A stretch of 64,000 bases of DNA from the NCBI RefSeq assembly GCF_008330945.1, contig NZ_CP043488.1:1674001-1738000 (forward strand), read 5' to 3'. Shown here one piece after another: positions 52,954 to 61,476 of this stretch. Every line of letters starts with the position of its first letter. Position 1 is the stretch's first letter. The notes under the pieces are model-generated. The model was given only the letters and a program-made list of their open reading frames with translations, was not told the DNA's origin and did no database searches. The position numbers and the translations under genes were made by a program. The DNA is from Labrys sp. KNU-23 (GTDB lineage: Bacteria; Pseudomonadota; Alphaproteobacteria; Rhizobiales; Labraceae).

Positions 52954-53813
52954 CCCTCATCGACACGATCATTCAAGGCGTGTTGCTGGGCGGCCTGTAC
53001 GCCCTGTTCGCGGCCGGCCTGGCGCTGGTCTTCGGCATCATGCGCCTCGTCAACCTGGCGCATGGCGACCTCATCGTCATGGCCGCATTCGCGATCCTGT
53101 TCCTGGTCTCATCGCTGGGCCTGAACCCGTTCCTGGCGGCGCTGATCGCCATGCCGCTGATGTTCGCCATTGGCTGGGCCCTGCAATATTTCGTGCTCAA
53201 CCGGACATTGGGGCCCGACATCCTGCCGCCGCTGCTGGTCACCTTCGGACTCTCCATCGTCATCCAGAACGGGCTGCTCGAGACCTTCTCCGCCGATAGC
53301 CGCCGCATCACGCTCGGCTCGATCGAAACCGCCTCGCTCGACCTGGGCTTCACCACCATCGGCGTGATGCCCCTCGTCACCTTTCTCTCGGCGGTCGGCG
53401 TGATCCTGGCCTTGAACCTCATCTTCTATCGCACGTCGCTCGGCCGCGCCTTCCGCGCCACCTCGGACGATCGCGTCACGGCAGGCCTGATGGGCATTCG
53501 CCCCGACGCCATCTTCGCCGTCGCGACAGGGTTGGCGCTGGTGGTCGCCACCATCGCCGCGCTCTATCTCGGTGCCCGCGCCAATTTCGACCCGACCATC
53601 GGGCCCGCGCGCCTGATCTACGCCTTCGAGGCGGTCATCATCGGCGGGCTCGGCTCCTTCTGGGGCACGCTCGCTGGCGGCTGCGTCATCGGCGTGGCGC
53701 AGGCGCTCGGCGCCAGCCTCAATCCGGAATGGCAGATCCTGGCCGGCCATATCGCCTTCCTGGCCGTGCTGCTGTTCAGGCCGCGCGGCCTGTTCCCCAG
53801 AGCCGTCGACTGA
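52950..53813 (+). CDS. Liv-type ABC transporter, permease (LivH-like)
   Basis: A 287-residue membrane protein with about eight helices. LivH features: LALVFGIMRLVNLAHGDLIV near residue 25-45 and FEAVIIGGLGSFWGTLAGGC near the C-terminus. Its start overlaps the ATPase stop by 4 bases, and the second permease follows 11 bases later. It forms the channel with the next gene product. Confidence 0.92.
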   Translation: MTLIDTIIQGVLLGGLYALFAAGLALVFGIMRLVNLAHGDLIVMAAFAILFLVSSLGLNPFLAALIAMPLMFAIGWALQYFVLNRTLGPDILPPLLVTFGLSIVIQNGLLETFSADSRRITLGSIETASLDLGFTTIGVMPLVTFLSAVGVILALNLIFYRTSLGRAFRATSDDRVTAGLMGIRPDAIFAVATGLALVVATIAALYLGARANFDPTIGPARLIYAFEAVIIGGLGSFWGTLAGGCVIGVAQALGASLNPEWQILAGHIAFLAVLLFRPRGLFPRAVD

Positions 53814-53824
53814 GGGGAGCCGAG

Positions 53825-54889
53825 ATGAGCATGCAAGCCCCAACCGCCTGGAAAGTCGAGACGCGCACCCGCGCCTCCTCGATCTTCTGCCTCGCCGCGT
53901 TCCTGGTCGTGGCGCTCGGTTTCGTCGCCCCCCTGTTCCTGCCGCGCAGCGGCATACAGGACCTGTTCTTCATCCTGACCATGCTGGTGCTGGCGCAATG
54001 CTGGAACCTCTTGGCTGGCTATGCCGGCCTGGTTTCGGTGGGCCAGCAGGCTTTCGTCGGCCTTGGCGCCTATGCCATGTTCGCCGTCGTCATCCTGTTC
54101 GGCCTCGACCCGCTGGTCGGCGTCGTCGCCGGCGGGCTGGCCGCCGCCCTGCTCGCCATTCCCACCGGCTTCTTCGTGTTCCGCCTGCAAGGCACCTATT
54201 TTGCCATCGGCACCTGGGTCATCGCCGAGGTCGTGCGCCTTGCGATGGCGCAAGTGAAGACACTCGGTGGCGGCACTGGTACTTCGTTGCCCTCGCGCGC
54301 CCCCCGCGACATGGTCGGCGTCAATCTGGTTCAGAACCTCTTCGGCGTGCGCTCGGCCCAGGCCGTCGATATTCTGTGCTACTGGCTCGCGCTGGCCCTC
54401 GCCGTCGCTTCGATCGTCTTCATCTATCGACTGTTGCGCTCGCGGCAGGGCCTCGGTCTTGCGGCAGTACGCGACAACGCCCAGGCCGCCCGTGCGGTCG
54501 GCGTCGACGCCCTGAAGGTCAAGGCGGCGACTTATGTCATCGTCGCCTTCATCACCGGCCTCGCCGGCGCCCTGATCTATGTGCAGAAGGCGCGCATCTC
54601 GCCCGATGCGGCCTTCGCCGTGACCGACTGGACCGCCTATGTGATCTTCATCGTCGTCATCGGCGGCATCGGGTCGATCGAAGGACCGATCGTCGGCGTC
54701 ATCGTCCTCTACATCCTGCAGAGCCTGCTGGCCGATTTCGGCTCCTGGTATCTGCTCGTCCTGGGCCTGATCGGCATCGTCGTCATGCTGTTCGCCCCAC
54801 GCGGCCTGTGGGGCCTGTTTACCGAACGGACCGGCATTCAGCTCTTCCCGGTTCGCCGCATACTCACACCCAGACAATCCAACAAGTAG
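53825..54889 (+). CDS. Liv-type ABC transporter, permease (LivM-like)
   Basis: About 354 residues from ATG at 53825, directly behind GGGGAGCCGAG; a frame extension to 53729 overlaps the previous gene and is not used. Nine or ten membrane helices with LLAGYAGLVSVGQQAFVGLG and FRLQGTYFAIGTWVIAEVVR. The last cytoplasmic part is IQLFPVRRILTPRQSNK. It completes a binding protein, two-ATPase, two-permease set whose genes are in one operon with the dioxygenase and reductase. Confidence 0.92.
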   Translation: MSMQAPTAWKVETRTRASSIFCLAAFLVVALGFVAPLFLPRSGIQDLFFILTMLVLAQCWNLLAGYAGLVSVGQQAFVGLGAYAMFAVVILFGLDPLVGVVAGGLAAALLAIPTGFFVFRLQGTYFAIGTWVIAEVVRLAMAQVKTLGGGTGTSLPSRAPRDMVGVNLVQNLFGVRSAQAVDILCYWLALALAVASIVFIYRLLRSRQGLGLAAVRDNAQAARAVGVDALKVKAATYVIVAFITGLAGALIYVQKARISPDAAFAVTDWTAYVIFIVVIGGIGSIEGPIVGVIVLYILQSLLADFGSWYLLVLGLIGIVVMLFAPRGLWGLFTERTGIQLFPVRRILTPRQSNK

Positions 54890-55004
54890 AGTGTCTTGTT
54901 TTTAGATTGAACCATCAAGAACTGCAAAATGCTCCGTTCCAGACACGTCAAGAGGAACGAACGCCCAGCCCAAACGCATTTTGCTCTGGATATGGAGAGG
55001 GAAC

Positions 55005-56762
55005 ATGGCCGACATCACCACAGACGTCCTCGTCATCGGCACCGGACCGGCAGGATCCGCCACTGCAGCACTGCTCTCGAGCTATGGCATCGAGAACATC
55101 GCGATCAATCGCTATCGCTGGCTGGCCAACACGCCGCGGGCCCACATCACCAATCAGCGCACGATGGAAGTGCTGCGCGATCTCGGCCGTGAGGTGGAGG
55201 ATGAGGCCTATCTGTTCGCGGCGCATCAGGAGCTGATGGGCGAGAACGTGTTCTGCACGTCGCTGACCGGCGAGGAGATCGGCCGCATGAAGAGCTGGGG
55301 CACCAGCCCGCATTCCAAGGCCGAGCACCTGTTGTCCTCACCGACTTTGATGAACGACCTGCCGCAGACCTTCATGGAGCCGCTGCTGTTCAAGACCGCC
55401 TGCTCGCGCGGCACCCAGGCGCGGCTGTCGACCGAATATATAGCGCATGTGCAGGACGAGGACGGCGTCACCACCACCTGTCTCGACCGGCTCACCGGCA
55501 AGCAGTTCACCATCCGCTCGAAATATCTGATCGGCGCCGACGGCTCCAACTCCAAGGTGGCGGAGCATGCCGGCCTGACATATGGCGGCAAGATGGGTCT
55601 CGGCGGCTCGATCAACATCCTGTTCAAGGCCGACCTGTCCCGATATGTCGCGCACCGTCCCTCGGTGCTCTACTGGGTGGTGCAGCCGGGCGCCGATGTC
55701 GGCGGCATCGGCATGGGCCTGGTGCGCATGGTGCGCCCGTGGAACGAGTGGCTGATCGTCTGGGGCTATGACATCAACCAGCCCGCGCCCAAGGTCGACG
55801 AAGCTTTCGCCACCAAGGTCGTGCGTGAACTCGTCGGCGATCCTGAGCTGGATGTCGAGATCGATCAGGTCTCCACCTGGACGGTCAACAACATGTATGC
55901 GGAGACGGTATCGAACGGCCGGGTCTATTGCATGGGCGACGCCATCCACCGCCATCCGCCGTCGAACGGCCTTGGCTCCAACACCTCCATTCAGGACGCG
56001 TTCAACCTGGCCTGGAAGCTCGCTTTCGTGCTGAAGGGCCAGGCGGGCAAGGAGCTGCTCGACAGCTATCAAGCCGAACGCGCCCCCGTCGCCAGGCAGA
56101 TCGTCACCCGCGCCAACAAGTCGATCGAGGAATTCGGACCGATCTTCAAGGCGCTCGGCCTGCTCGACTCGATCGACCCGGTGAAGATGCAGGAGAACAT
56201 GGACGCCCGCTGCAATCCGAACGAGGCAGGCGAGGCCCAGCGCAAGGCCATCCGCGAGGCGATTGCCGCCAAGGTCTATGAGTTCGACGCCCACGGCGTG
56301 GAGATGAACCAGCGCTACCGGTCGAAGGCCGTCCAGCCGGACGGGCAGACGGAGCCACCCTTCGAGCAGGATGCCGAACTGCATTTCCAGCAGACGACAT
56401 GGCCCGGCGCCCGTCTCCCGCATGCCTGGCTGTTCGGGGCACGCGGCGAAAAGACCTCGACGCTCGACCTCACCGGTCATGGCAAGTTCACCATCCTGAC
56501 CGGCATTCGCGGGCAGGACTGGGTGAAGGAAGCCCAGGCCGTCGGGCAGGAACTCGGCCTCGACATCACGGTTCACGTCATCGGCCCCCGCCAGAAATGG
56601 CAGGACCTCGCCGGCGAATGGGCGTGGGTCAGCGAGATCGAGGAGAACGGCGCCGTCCTGGTCCGCCCGGATCATCACGTCGCCTGGCGCGCCAAGACCT
56701 TGCCGGCCAAGCCGGACGCACAGTTGCGCCGCGTGCTGAAAGACATCCTGGCGCTGGCCTGA
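55005..56762 (+). CDS. FAD-dependent phenol hydroxylase (TfdB/PheA type)
   Basis: About 585 residues from ATG at 55005, after GGAGAGG. FAD motifs: DVLVIGTGPAGSATAALLSS, then YLIGADGSNSKVAEHAGL (DG motif) and VYCMGDAIHRHPPSNGLGSN (GD motif). The mid part and the thioredoxin-like C-terminus (about 430-585) place it with 2,4-dichlorophenol 6-monooxygenase and phenol 2-monooxygenase. It hydroxylates a phenol ortho to its OH with NAD(P)H and oxygen. In this cluster a resorcinol- or hydroquinone-like phenol giving hydroxyquinol fits best, but the substrate is inferred. Confidence 0.88.
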   Translation: MADITTDVLVIGTGPAGSATAALLSSYGIENIAINRYRWLANTPRAHITNQRTMEVLRDLGREVEDEAYLFAAHQELMGENVFCTSLTGEEIGRMKSWGTSPHSKAEHLLSSPTLMNDLPQTFMEPLLFKTACSRGTQARLSTEYIAHVQDEDGVTTTCLDRLTGKQFTIRSKYLIGADGSNSKVAEHAGLTYGGKMGLGGSINILFKADLSRYVAHRPSVLYWVVQPGADVGGIGMGLVRMVRPWNEWLIVWGYDINQPAPKVDEAFATKVVRELVGDPELDVEIDQVSTWTVNNMYAETVSNGRVYCMGDAIHRHPPSNGLGSNTSIQDAFNLAWKLAFVLKGQAGKELLDSYQAERAPVARQIVTRANKSIEEFGPIFKALGLLDSIDPVKMQENMDARCNPNEAGEAQRKAIREAIAAKVYEFDAHGVEMNQRYRSKAVQPDGQTEPPFEQDAELHFQQTTWPGARLPHAWLFGARGEKTSTLDLTGHGKFTILTGIRGQDWVKEAQAVGQELGLDITVHVIGPRQKWQDLAGEWAWVSEIEENGAVLVRPDHHVAWRAKTLPAKPDAQLRRVLKDILALA

Positions 56763-56784
56763 CACCGTCCCGTCAATTCCGGTC

Positions 56785-56806
56785 GGGTGGCCCGAGCGCG
56801 CCACCC
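56785..56806 (+). terminator. Hairpin after the hydroxylase gene
   Basis: GGGTGGC and GCCACCC pair over an 8-base loop, followed by TCCCCTT. The tail is poor in T, so it may be only a weak terminator before the second dioxygenase gene. Confidence 0.4.
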
Positions 56807-56861
56807 TCCCCTTATCGACACCGGGCCAGCTCGGTGATCGCAAGCTCGAACGAGGTAAGCC

Positions 56862-57710
56862 GTGAGCTATTTTTCCGAAGACCATTCCATCGAGACGGTC
56901 AATGGCCGCATGGGCCGGGATATCGACCCGCGTCTCGCCATAGTGATGTCAGCCCTCGTCAAGCATCTGCACGCCTTCGCCAAGGAGGTCGAGCTGACGC
57001 AGGAGGAGTGGAATTTCGGCATCGATTTCCTCACCCGCACGGGACAGATCTGTTCCGGCGAGCGGCAGGAATTCATCCTGCTGTCCGATACGCTCGGCCT
57101 GTCCATGCTGGTCGACACCATCAACAATCGCCGCCCCTCGGGCGCCACGGAGAACACGGTCTACGGGCCGTTCCATGTCGCCGATGCCCCGGTGCGCGAG
57201 ATGGGGGCGACCATCACGCTCGACGGCAAGGGCGAGAGCTGCCTGTTCGAGGGCCGCGTGCTGGATCTGGAGGGCAACCCCATCGAGGGCGCGCGCGTCG
57301 ATGTCTGGTCCGACAACGCCGACGGCTATTACGATGTGCAGCAGCCCGGCATTCAGCCCAAAGGCAATAATCGCGGCATCTTCATCACCGGGCCGGACGG
57401 CAAATACAGCTTTATCGGCATCAAGCCGGTTTCCTATCCGATCCCGGACGATGGCCCGGTCGGCAAGATGCTGGCGGCAGTGGGGCGCCACCCCTACCGC
57501 CCAGCCCATATGCACTATCTGGTAACGGCGCCCGGGTTCAAGACAATCGTCACCCATACCTTCGTCGGCGGCGACGAGTATCTCGAATCCGATGCCGTAT
57601 TCGGCGTGAAGAAATCGCTGATCGCGCCGTTCGACAGGCTCGAAGGCGAAAAGACGCTGTGGCGCTCACCTTTCGACTTCATCATGGCGCCCGACACGAC
57701 CGGTTCCTGA
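56862..57710 (+). CDS. Intradiol dioxygenase, hydroxyquinol 1,2-dioxygenase (copy 2)
   Basis: A 282-residue protein starting GTG. N-terminal domain: ALVKHLHAFAKEVELTQEEW. Catalytic part starts YGPFHVADAP. Iron ligands: Tyr in NADGYYDVQQPG, Tyr in PVSYPIPDDGPVGK, and His in RPAHMHY. The SYPIPDDGPVGKM...RHPYRPAHMH block is characteristic of hydroxyquinol 1,2-dioxygenases. It is probably made together with the hydroxylase before it. It is less than half identical by eye to copy 1, so the two are old paralogues rather than a recent duplication. They may have different ring substituent preferences. Confidence 0.92.
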   Translation: MSYFSEDHSIETVNGRMGRDIDPRLAIVMSALVKHLHAFAKEVELTQEEWNFGIDFLTRTGQICSGERQEFILLSDTLGLSMLVDTINNRRPSGATENTVYGPFHVADAPVREMGATITLDGKGESCLFEGRVLDLEGNPIEGARVDVWSDNADGYYDVQQPGIQPKGNNRGIFITGPDGKYSFIGIKPVSYPIPDDGPVGKMLAAVGRHPYRPAHMHYLVTAPGFKTIVTHTFVGGDEYLESDAVFGVKKSLIAPFDRLEGEKTLWRSPFDFIMAPDTTGS

Positions 57711-57870
57711 GAAGGACAAGTCGAAGGACTCTACGGATTCATGGAGCGTGGGGCATCGGCACGGGCGGTGACGATCGGTGCCGCGCAGGCGATAATTTCT
57801 TGGTGAAGGATATGATGGCAACCGGCCTGTTGCCACTTTCGGGAAGACCTGCGGCCCCCAACCAGCTTCC

Positions 57871-57911
57871 TTGATCCATATCAAGGCCGCGGCAGTTGCC
57901 CGGCCTAATAT
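57871..57911 (+). promoter_or_regulatory. FNR/FixK box and minus-10 of a small RNA promoter
   Basis: TTGATCCATATCAA (57871-57884) is a perfect FNR/FixK-type palindrome. TAATAT (57906-57911) is a good minus-10. A start at 57919 would put the box centre at -41.5, the class II activator position. The next feature downstream is a short hairpin transcript, not a protein gene. Confidence 0.65.
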
Positions 57912-57918
57912 CGCTTGC

Positions 57919-57991
57919 GGCATATCCACCTGGATATCGTCGCATTGAGCCAACTTAGCCCGGCCTGCTTCCATGCGGGCCGGGCTTTTTC
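57919..57991 (+). ncRNA. Candidate FNR/FixK-activated small RNA
   Basis: About 73 nt between the predicted start and a strong terminator. It has a first hairpin, ATATCC-ACCT-GGATAT (57922-57937), a single-stranded middle TCGCATTGAGCCAACTT, and the terminator hairpin AGCCCGGCC...GGCCGGGCT with T run. No open frame with a ribosome binding site fits. The layout is like anaerobically induced small RNAs such as enterobacterial FnrS, but no sequence likeness is claimed. The promoter placement in relation to the FNR box is nearly ideal. It lies in the space between convergent operons. Confidence 0.6.
57957..57991 (+). terminator. Rho-independent terminator of the candidate small RNA
   Basis: AGCCCGGCC and GGCCGGGCT form a perfect 9-base stem with a 12-base loop, followed by TTTTTCTT. 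It is GC-rich and strong. Confidence 0.85.
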
Positions 57992-58205
57992 TTGGTTGTG
58001 CCTTCAATTGGTATCCGACACGACACACGGTCAAAACCGCAGTCTTTCTCGATGCGCAGGGCATCCTGCATGCGCCCGTCGAGGTCTCGATGGCCTTCGC
58101 TTGGCCCGGACCACCCTGCTTCTGCTCGACTGCGCCGGCCCGGCCTCGGCCTCGTGCCCTCGTTGCAGTCCCCGCATCGCAAGCGGGCTGCCGGCCCGTC
58201 AAGGC
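57992..58205. other. Short unassigned stretch
   Basis: About 210 GC-rich bases between the small RNA and the SDR stop. Frames on both strands give Arg/Pro-rich translations without motifs. Nothing can be assigned. Confidence 0.4.
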
Positions 58206-58925
58206 CTATTGGGCGAGATAGCCGCCATCGATCACCAGTTCCGCCCCGGTCATGTAGCTCGCCTCGTCGCTGGCCAGGAACAGCACGCCGTTCGCCACCT
58301 CGATCGGCTTGCCGGCGCGCTTCATCGGGGTGGAGGCGATGACGAAGGCATTGATGTCGGAGGCCTGCGCCTGGGTGAGTGGCGTGTCGATGAAACCGGG
58401 ATGAACGGAATTCACCCGGATGCCGTCGGCGACATAGCTCATCGCCGCATTCTTGGTCATGTTGCGCACAGCGCCCTTGGTGGCGTGATAGGCGTGGGCC
58501 CCACCGACGGCGGCATTGCCCCAGATCGAGGAGAAGTTGACGATCGAGCCGCTTTTCTGCCGGCGCATGGCCGGCACCACTGCGCGCATGCCGAGAAACA
58601 CTCCCGTCTGGTTGACGGCGATGACACGCTGCCAGGCGGCAAGATCGAGTTCGTCCAAGGGCTCATAGGCGATGATACCGGCATTGTTGACCAGAATGTC
58701 GATCCGGCCATGTCGAGCAAGGATAGCCTCGACGGCCCCGGTCCAGTCTTCCTCGCGGCTGACATCGAGGCGCACGCTCTCCACGCCGGTGGCATGAGGG
58801 CGATCGGGGCCGGCGATGTCGCCAGCATAGGTGATCGCCCCCTCGCGAGCGAAGAGCTCCGCAATCTCATAGCCCATGCCGCGGGCTGCCCCCGAAACCA
58901 GGGCGACCTTGTCCTTGAGCCGCAT
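58206..58925 (-). CDS. Short-chain dehydrogenase/reductase (SDR)
   Basis: A 239-residue classical SDR: DKVALVSGAARGMGYEIAEL (TGxxxGxG-type nucleotide loop), NNAGIIAY, catalytic Ser in NFSSIWGNAAVGG, Tyr-x3-Lys in AYHATKGAV and VNSVHPGFIDTPL. The C-terminal YMTGAELVIDGGYLAQ is complete. Asp or Arg after beta-2 cannot decide NAD or NADP with certainty. It is last in a minus-strand operon behind a SnoaL-like protein and a flavoprotein dehydrogenase. The substrate is unknown; a cyclic alcohol or ketone is plausible. Confidence 0.92.
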   Translation of the reverse strand: MRLKDKVALVSGAARGMGYEIAELFAREGAITYAGDIAGPDRPHATGVESVRLDVSREEDWTGAVEAILARHGRIDILVNNAGIIAYEPLDELDLAAWQRVIAVNQTGVFLGMRAVVPAMRRQKSGSIVNFSSIWGNAAVGGAHAYHATKGAVRNMTKNAAMSYVADGIRVNSVHPGFIDTPLTQAQASDINAFVIASTPMKRAGKPIEVANGVLFLASDEASYMTGAELVIDGGYLAQ

Positions 58926-58975
58926 GACCCTTCCTCCTAAATTTGATCGTTAAGTCCAAAAATAGACGTCCGACG

Positions 58976-59437
58976 CTACCGACCAAGCCAGGGGTAGCGG
59001 GCACTGTCCTTCCCGGCGTAATCGGGATCGAGATAGATGAAGCAGCGCTGGATTTTCCAGTCGCGGATCTCGAAGACGTCGCACCAGCGCCCCGCACCCC
59101 AATCCGGCACGCCGGCTCGCCAGGGACCGTCCATGTGCTCGCCATGGCTGGTGCCCTCGCAGACGATGACATCACCGCCCGAAAACACCCAGTTGAAGGC
59201 GGCATAATGGTGGACGATGCTCTTCAGCGTGCCGCCGACATCGCCGAACAGGCGTCCGATTGCCTCCTTGCCGTCGGCGAGGCCCCATTTGGGGAAATAG
59301 ACCTGCGCATCCTCGGCGAAGAGGTCGAGGATGGAGCCGCCATCCGAGGTGACGCCGGCCCTGTCGAAGGCCTTGAGATATTCGAGGGCGACGGATTTGC
59401 GTTGTTCGTCCGTCATGGTTTGCCGGGTCAGGGCCAT
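58976..59437 (-). CDS. SnoaL-like (NTF2-fold) protein
   Basis: 153 residues from ATG at 59437. In-frame upstream extension to 59614 overlaps the next gene and is rich in Arg/Pro, so it is not used. Features: ALEYLKAFDRAG, SILDLFAEDAQVYFPKWGLA, GTSHGEHMDGPWRAGVPDWG and FEIRDWKIQRCFIYLDPDYA. SnoaL-like proteins include ketosteroid isomerase-like enzymes and hydrolases of the alpha+beta barrel. Lying 25 bases from the flavoprotein gene, it probably acts on the same cyclic substrate. Confidence 0.82.
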   Translation of the reverse strand: MALTRQTMTDEQRKSVALEYLKAFDRAGVTSDGGSILDLFAEDAQVYFPKWGLADGKEAIGRLFGDVGGTLKSIVHHYAAFNWVFSGGDVIVCEGTSHGEHMDGPWRAGVPDWGAGRWCDVFEIRDWKIQRCFIYLDPDYAGKDSARYPWLGR

Positions 59438-59462
59438 CGGCGTTTTCTCCCTTGTCGATGCT

Positions 59463-61148
59463 TCATTCGGCTGCGATCTTGCCCGCCGCCGTCTTGACGG
59501 GCTCGAGATGGGCCCTCCTTGCGGCGAGATAGGCGTAGGCGAGGATGGGGCCGAGCGTGCCGCCGCCGGCCCAATAGGCCCGCGCCGAGGCCGAGGCGAC
59601 GCAATTGCCGACACCGTAAAGGCCGGGAATGGGCTGGTCCTCGTCGTCGAGCACCTGCCCCTCCGGCGAGGTCTTCGGCCCGCCCTTGGTGTCGAGATTG
59701 CCGCCGCTCAGCAGGGCCGCATAGAACGGGCCCGATTTGGCGATGGGGTACATGGTCGGGTTCTTGCCGGCCGGCTCGGCCACCGGGCCGTTGAAGAGCT
59801 GCTCGACCGGCCGCTCCCCGCGCCGGAAGTCGAGATCCCGGCCACTCTCGGCAAAGCCGTTGAAGCGGTCGATGGTGGTGCTCAGCGTGGCGGCGAAATC
59901 CGCGGAAAGGCTAAGGCCGCCAATATTGTCGGCGTGGCGGGCCAGGCGCTCGGCGATGCCGGCTGAGAGCCCTTCCAGCGTATCGGCCTTGACGACATGA
60001 GCATCATCGGCGCCGGGCGGCACGATGAAGCGGCCATATTCATCACTGGCGCTATGATCCTGGCTGCGCTGGTCCCAGATCGCGAACAGCACGAGATTGG
60101 GATATTCGCCCTTGGCGGCATCCCATTGGAAGAAAGCCTGCGCGGATTCGTTGTAGGCGAGCTTCTCATTGGTGACGCGCCGGCCCTGTCGGTCGACATA
60201 GATCATCGAGTCGCCCGAGGGCGAGAAGGTGCCGATCAGGCCAGGATCACGATTGAGCGCCTTTTCCAGCACGATCGGGCACATCCAGGCATAGTTCATG
60301 TTGCGCAACTGCCCGCCGGCCGCCGCGCCGATCCGGACGAAATCGCCCTCGTTGGAAACGGCAGCGCAGCCGCCGAACACCGGGGCGGCGAGGAAATTGC
60401 GCCGCATCTCGGCATCATGGGTGAAACCGCCGCTGGCGAAGATCACGGCTTTGCGGGCCCTCACCGTGGTCAGGCGCCCGTCAATGTCGGTTGACTGCAC
60501 GCCGTTCACCGCCCCGTCATCGCCTCGGGTGAGGCGCTGGACCCGCATGCCGGTACGGATTTCGATGCCATCGCGCCTCGCGGTGGCGGACATCGTGCGG
60601 ATTGCGACCTCGCCGCCGTCGGACATGCTGTCCTTGGCGCCCTTGGGCAGCAGCACCCGGCCTTTCGGCGCCTTGTCCTCGCCGAATTCGGCCCAGTAGT
60701 CCGGAACATCGGGGCAATGGCGATATTCGAGCGCACCCTTCTCGGCCAGGAGTTCGGCTGCCGTCGAGGCGTTGTTGTAGAAGGCCTCGCACATGGCATA
60801 GTCCCATGGGTCGAGGCCGAAGGTCGGATGATCGGCGACATAGCGCTCGGGCCGCGCCAGGCGCGCCATGTAGCGGATGCAATCGGGTTTGGGGTCGGCA
60901 ATGCCGAGCGCCTGCATCGCCTTGTTGTTGGGCACCCAGTACCAGAAGGCCGCCTTGCGCGTGGTGCCACCGAGTTCCGGCGCCTTTTCGAGCAGGACGA
61001 CCTCGTTGCCCTCCCAGCGCGCGAAGAGCGCGGAAGCAAGCCCGCCGGCACCGCCGCCGACCACCACGATATCGGTTTCGACATCGAAATCGGCCGCGGT
61101 CACCGGCTTGGCGCTGGCACGGGCCGGCAATTTCATGGATGCAGTCAT
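59463..61148 (-). CDS. FAD-dependent oxidoreductase (fumarate reductase/KstD-like)
   Basis: 561 residues from ATG at 61148, with GGGAGGA 5 bases before it. FAD Rossmann motif: TDIVVVGGGAGGLASALFAR, then ELGGTTRKAAFWYWVPNN. Later parts include KAVIFASGGFTHD and the C-terminal NLDTKGGPKTSPEGQVLDDE, IPGLYGVGNCVASASARAYW. This is the fumarate reductase flavoprotein/3-ketosteroid delta-1-dehydrogenase superfamily. It could desaturate a cyclic ketone. It heads an operon with the SnoaL-like gene and the SDR, and is divergent from an AraC regulator. Confidence 0.87.
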   Translation of the reverse strand: MTASMKLPARASAKPVTAADFDVETDIVVVGGGAGGLASALFARWEGNEVVLLEKAPELGGTTRKAAFWYWVPNNKAMQALGIADPKPDCIRYMARLARPERYVADHPTFGLDPWDYAMCEAFYNNASTAAELLAEKGALEYRHCPDVPDYWAEFGEDKAPKGRVLLPKGAKDSMSDGGEVAIRTMSATARRDGIEIRTGMRVQRLTRGDDGAVNGVQSTDIDGRLTTVRARKAVIFASGGFTHDAEMRRNFLAAPVFGGCAAVSNEGDFVRIGAAAGGQLRNMNYAWMCPIVLEKALNRDPGLIGTFSPSGDSMIYVDRQGRRVTNEKLAYNESAQAFFQWDAAKGEYPNLVLFAIWDQRSQDHSASDEYGRFIVPPGADDAHVVKADTLEGLSAGIAERLARHADNIGGLSLSADFAATLSTTIDRFNGFAESGRDLDFRRGERPVEQLFNGPVAEPAGKNPTMYPIAKSGPFYAALLSGGNLDTKGGPKTSPEGQVLDDEDQPIPGLYGVGNCVASASARAYWAGGGTLGPILAYAYLAARRAHLEPVKTAAGKIAAE

Positions 61149-61476
61149 GCGCGTCCTCCCCTCTCCCGGCCCGCTTGAAGCGCTGGGCCGCCGAACATCG
61201 CGGTCTGTCGCGGACAAGCCGCTCGACCGTTGCGTACAGGCTGCCGGAAATCGGGCGCCGGCGTCTTTCACGATCAGGGCGTTACAAAAACTGATCAGGC
61301 CAACGGAAAGGCAAATGTGCGAATAACGCACGCAGGTGCGAATATTGCACCCAACGCAATTTCCTGGCAGTATCCGCGCGTTTGAATGTAGCCGGTCCGG
61401 CATCAAGATCGGATGGCTGCCGGGAAGCGCTCGAAACGCAGGTGCGCCCGCGAGGGCACGCCGGATGGGGGACGCC

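Noticed and set aside
57666..58202. 178-codon minus-strand frame between the dioxygenase and SDR genes
   Set aside because: It runs through the terminator hairpin and FNR box and overlaps the dioxygenase end. The translation has no motif.
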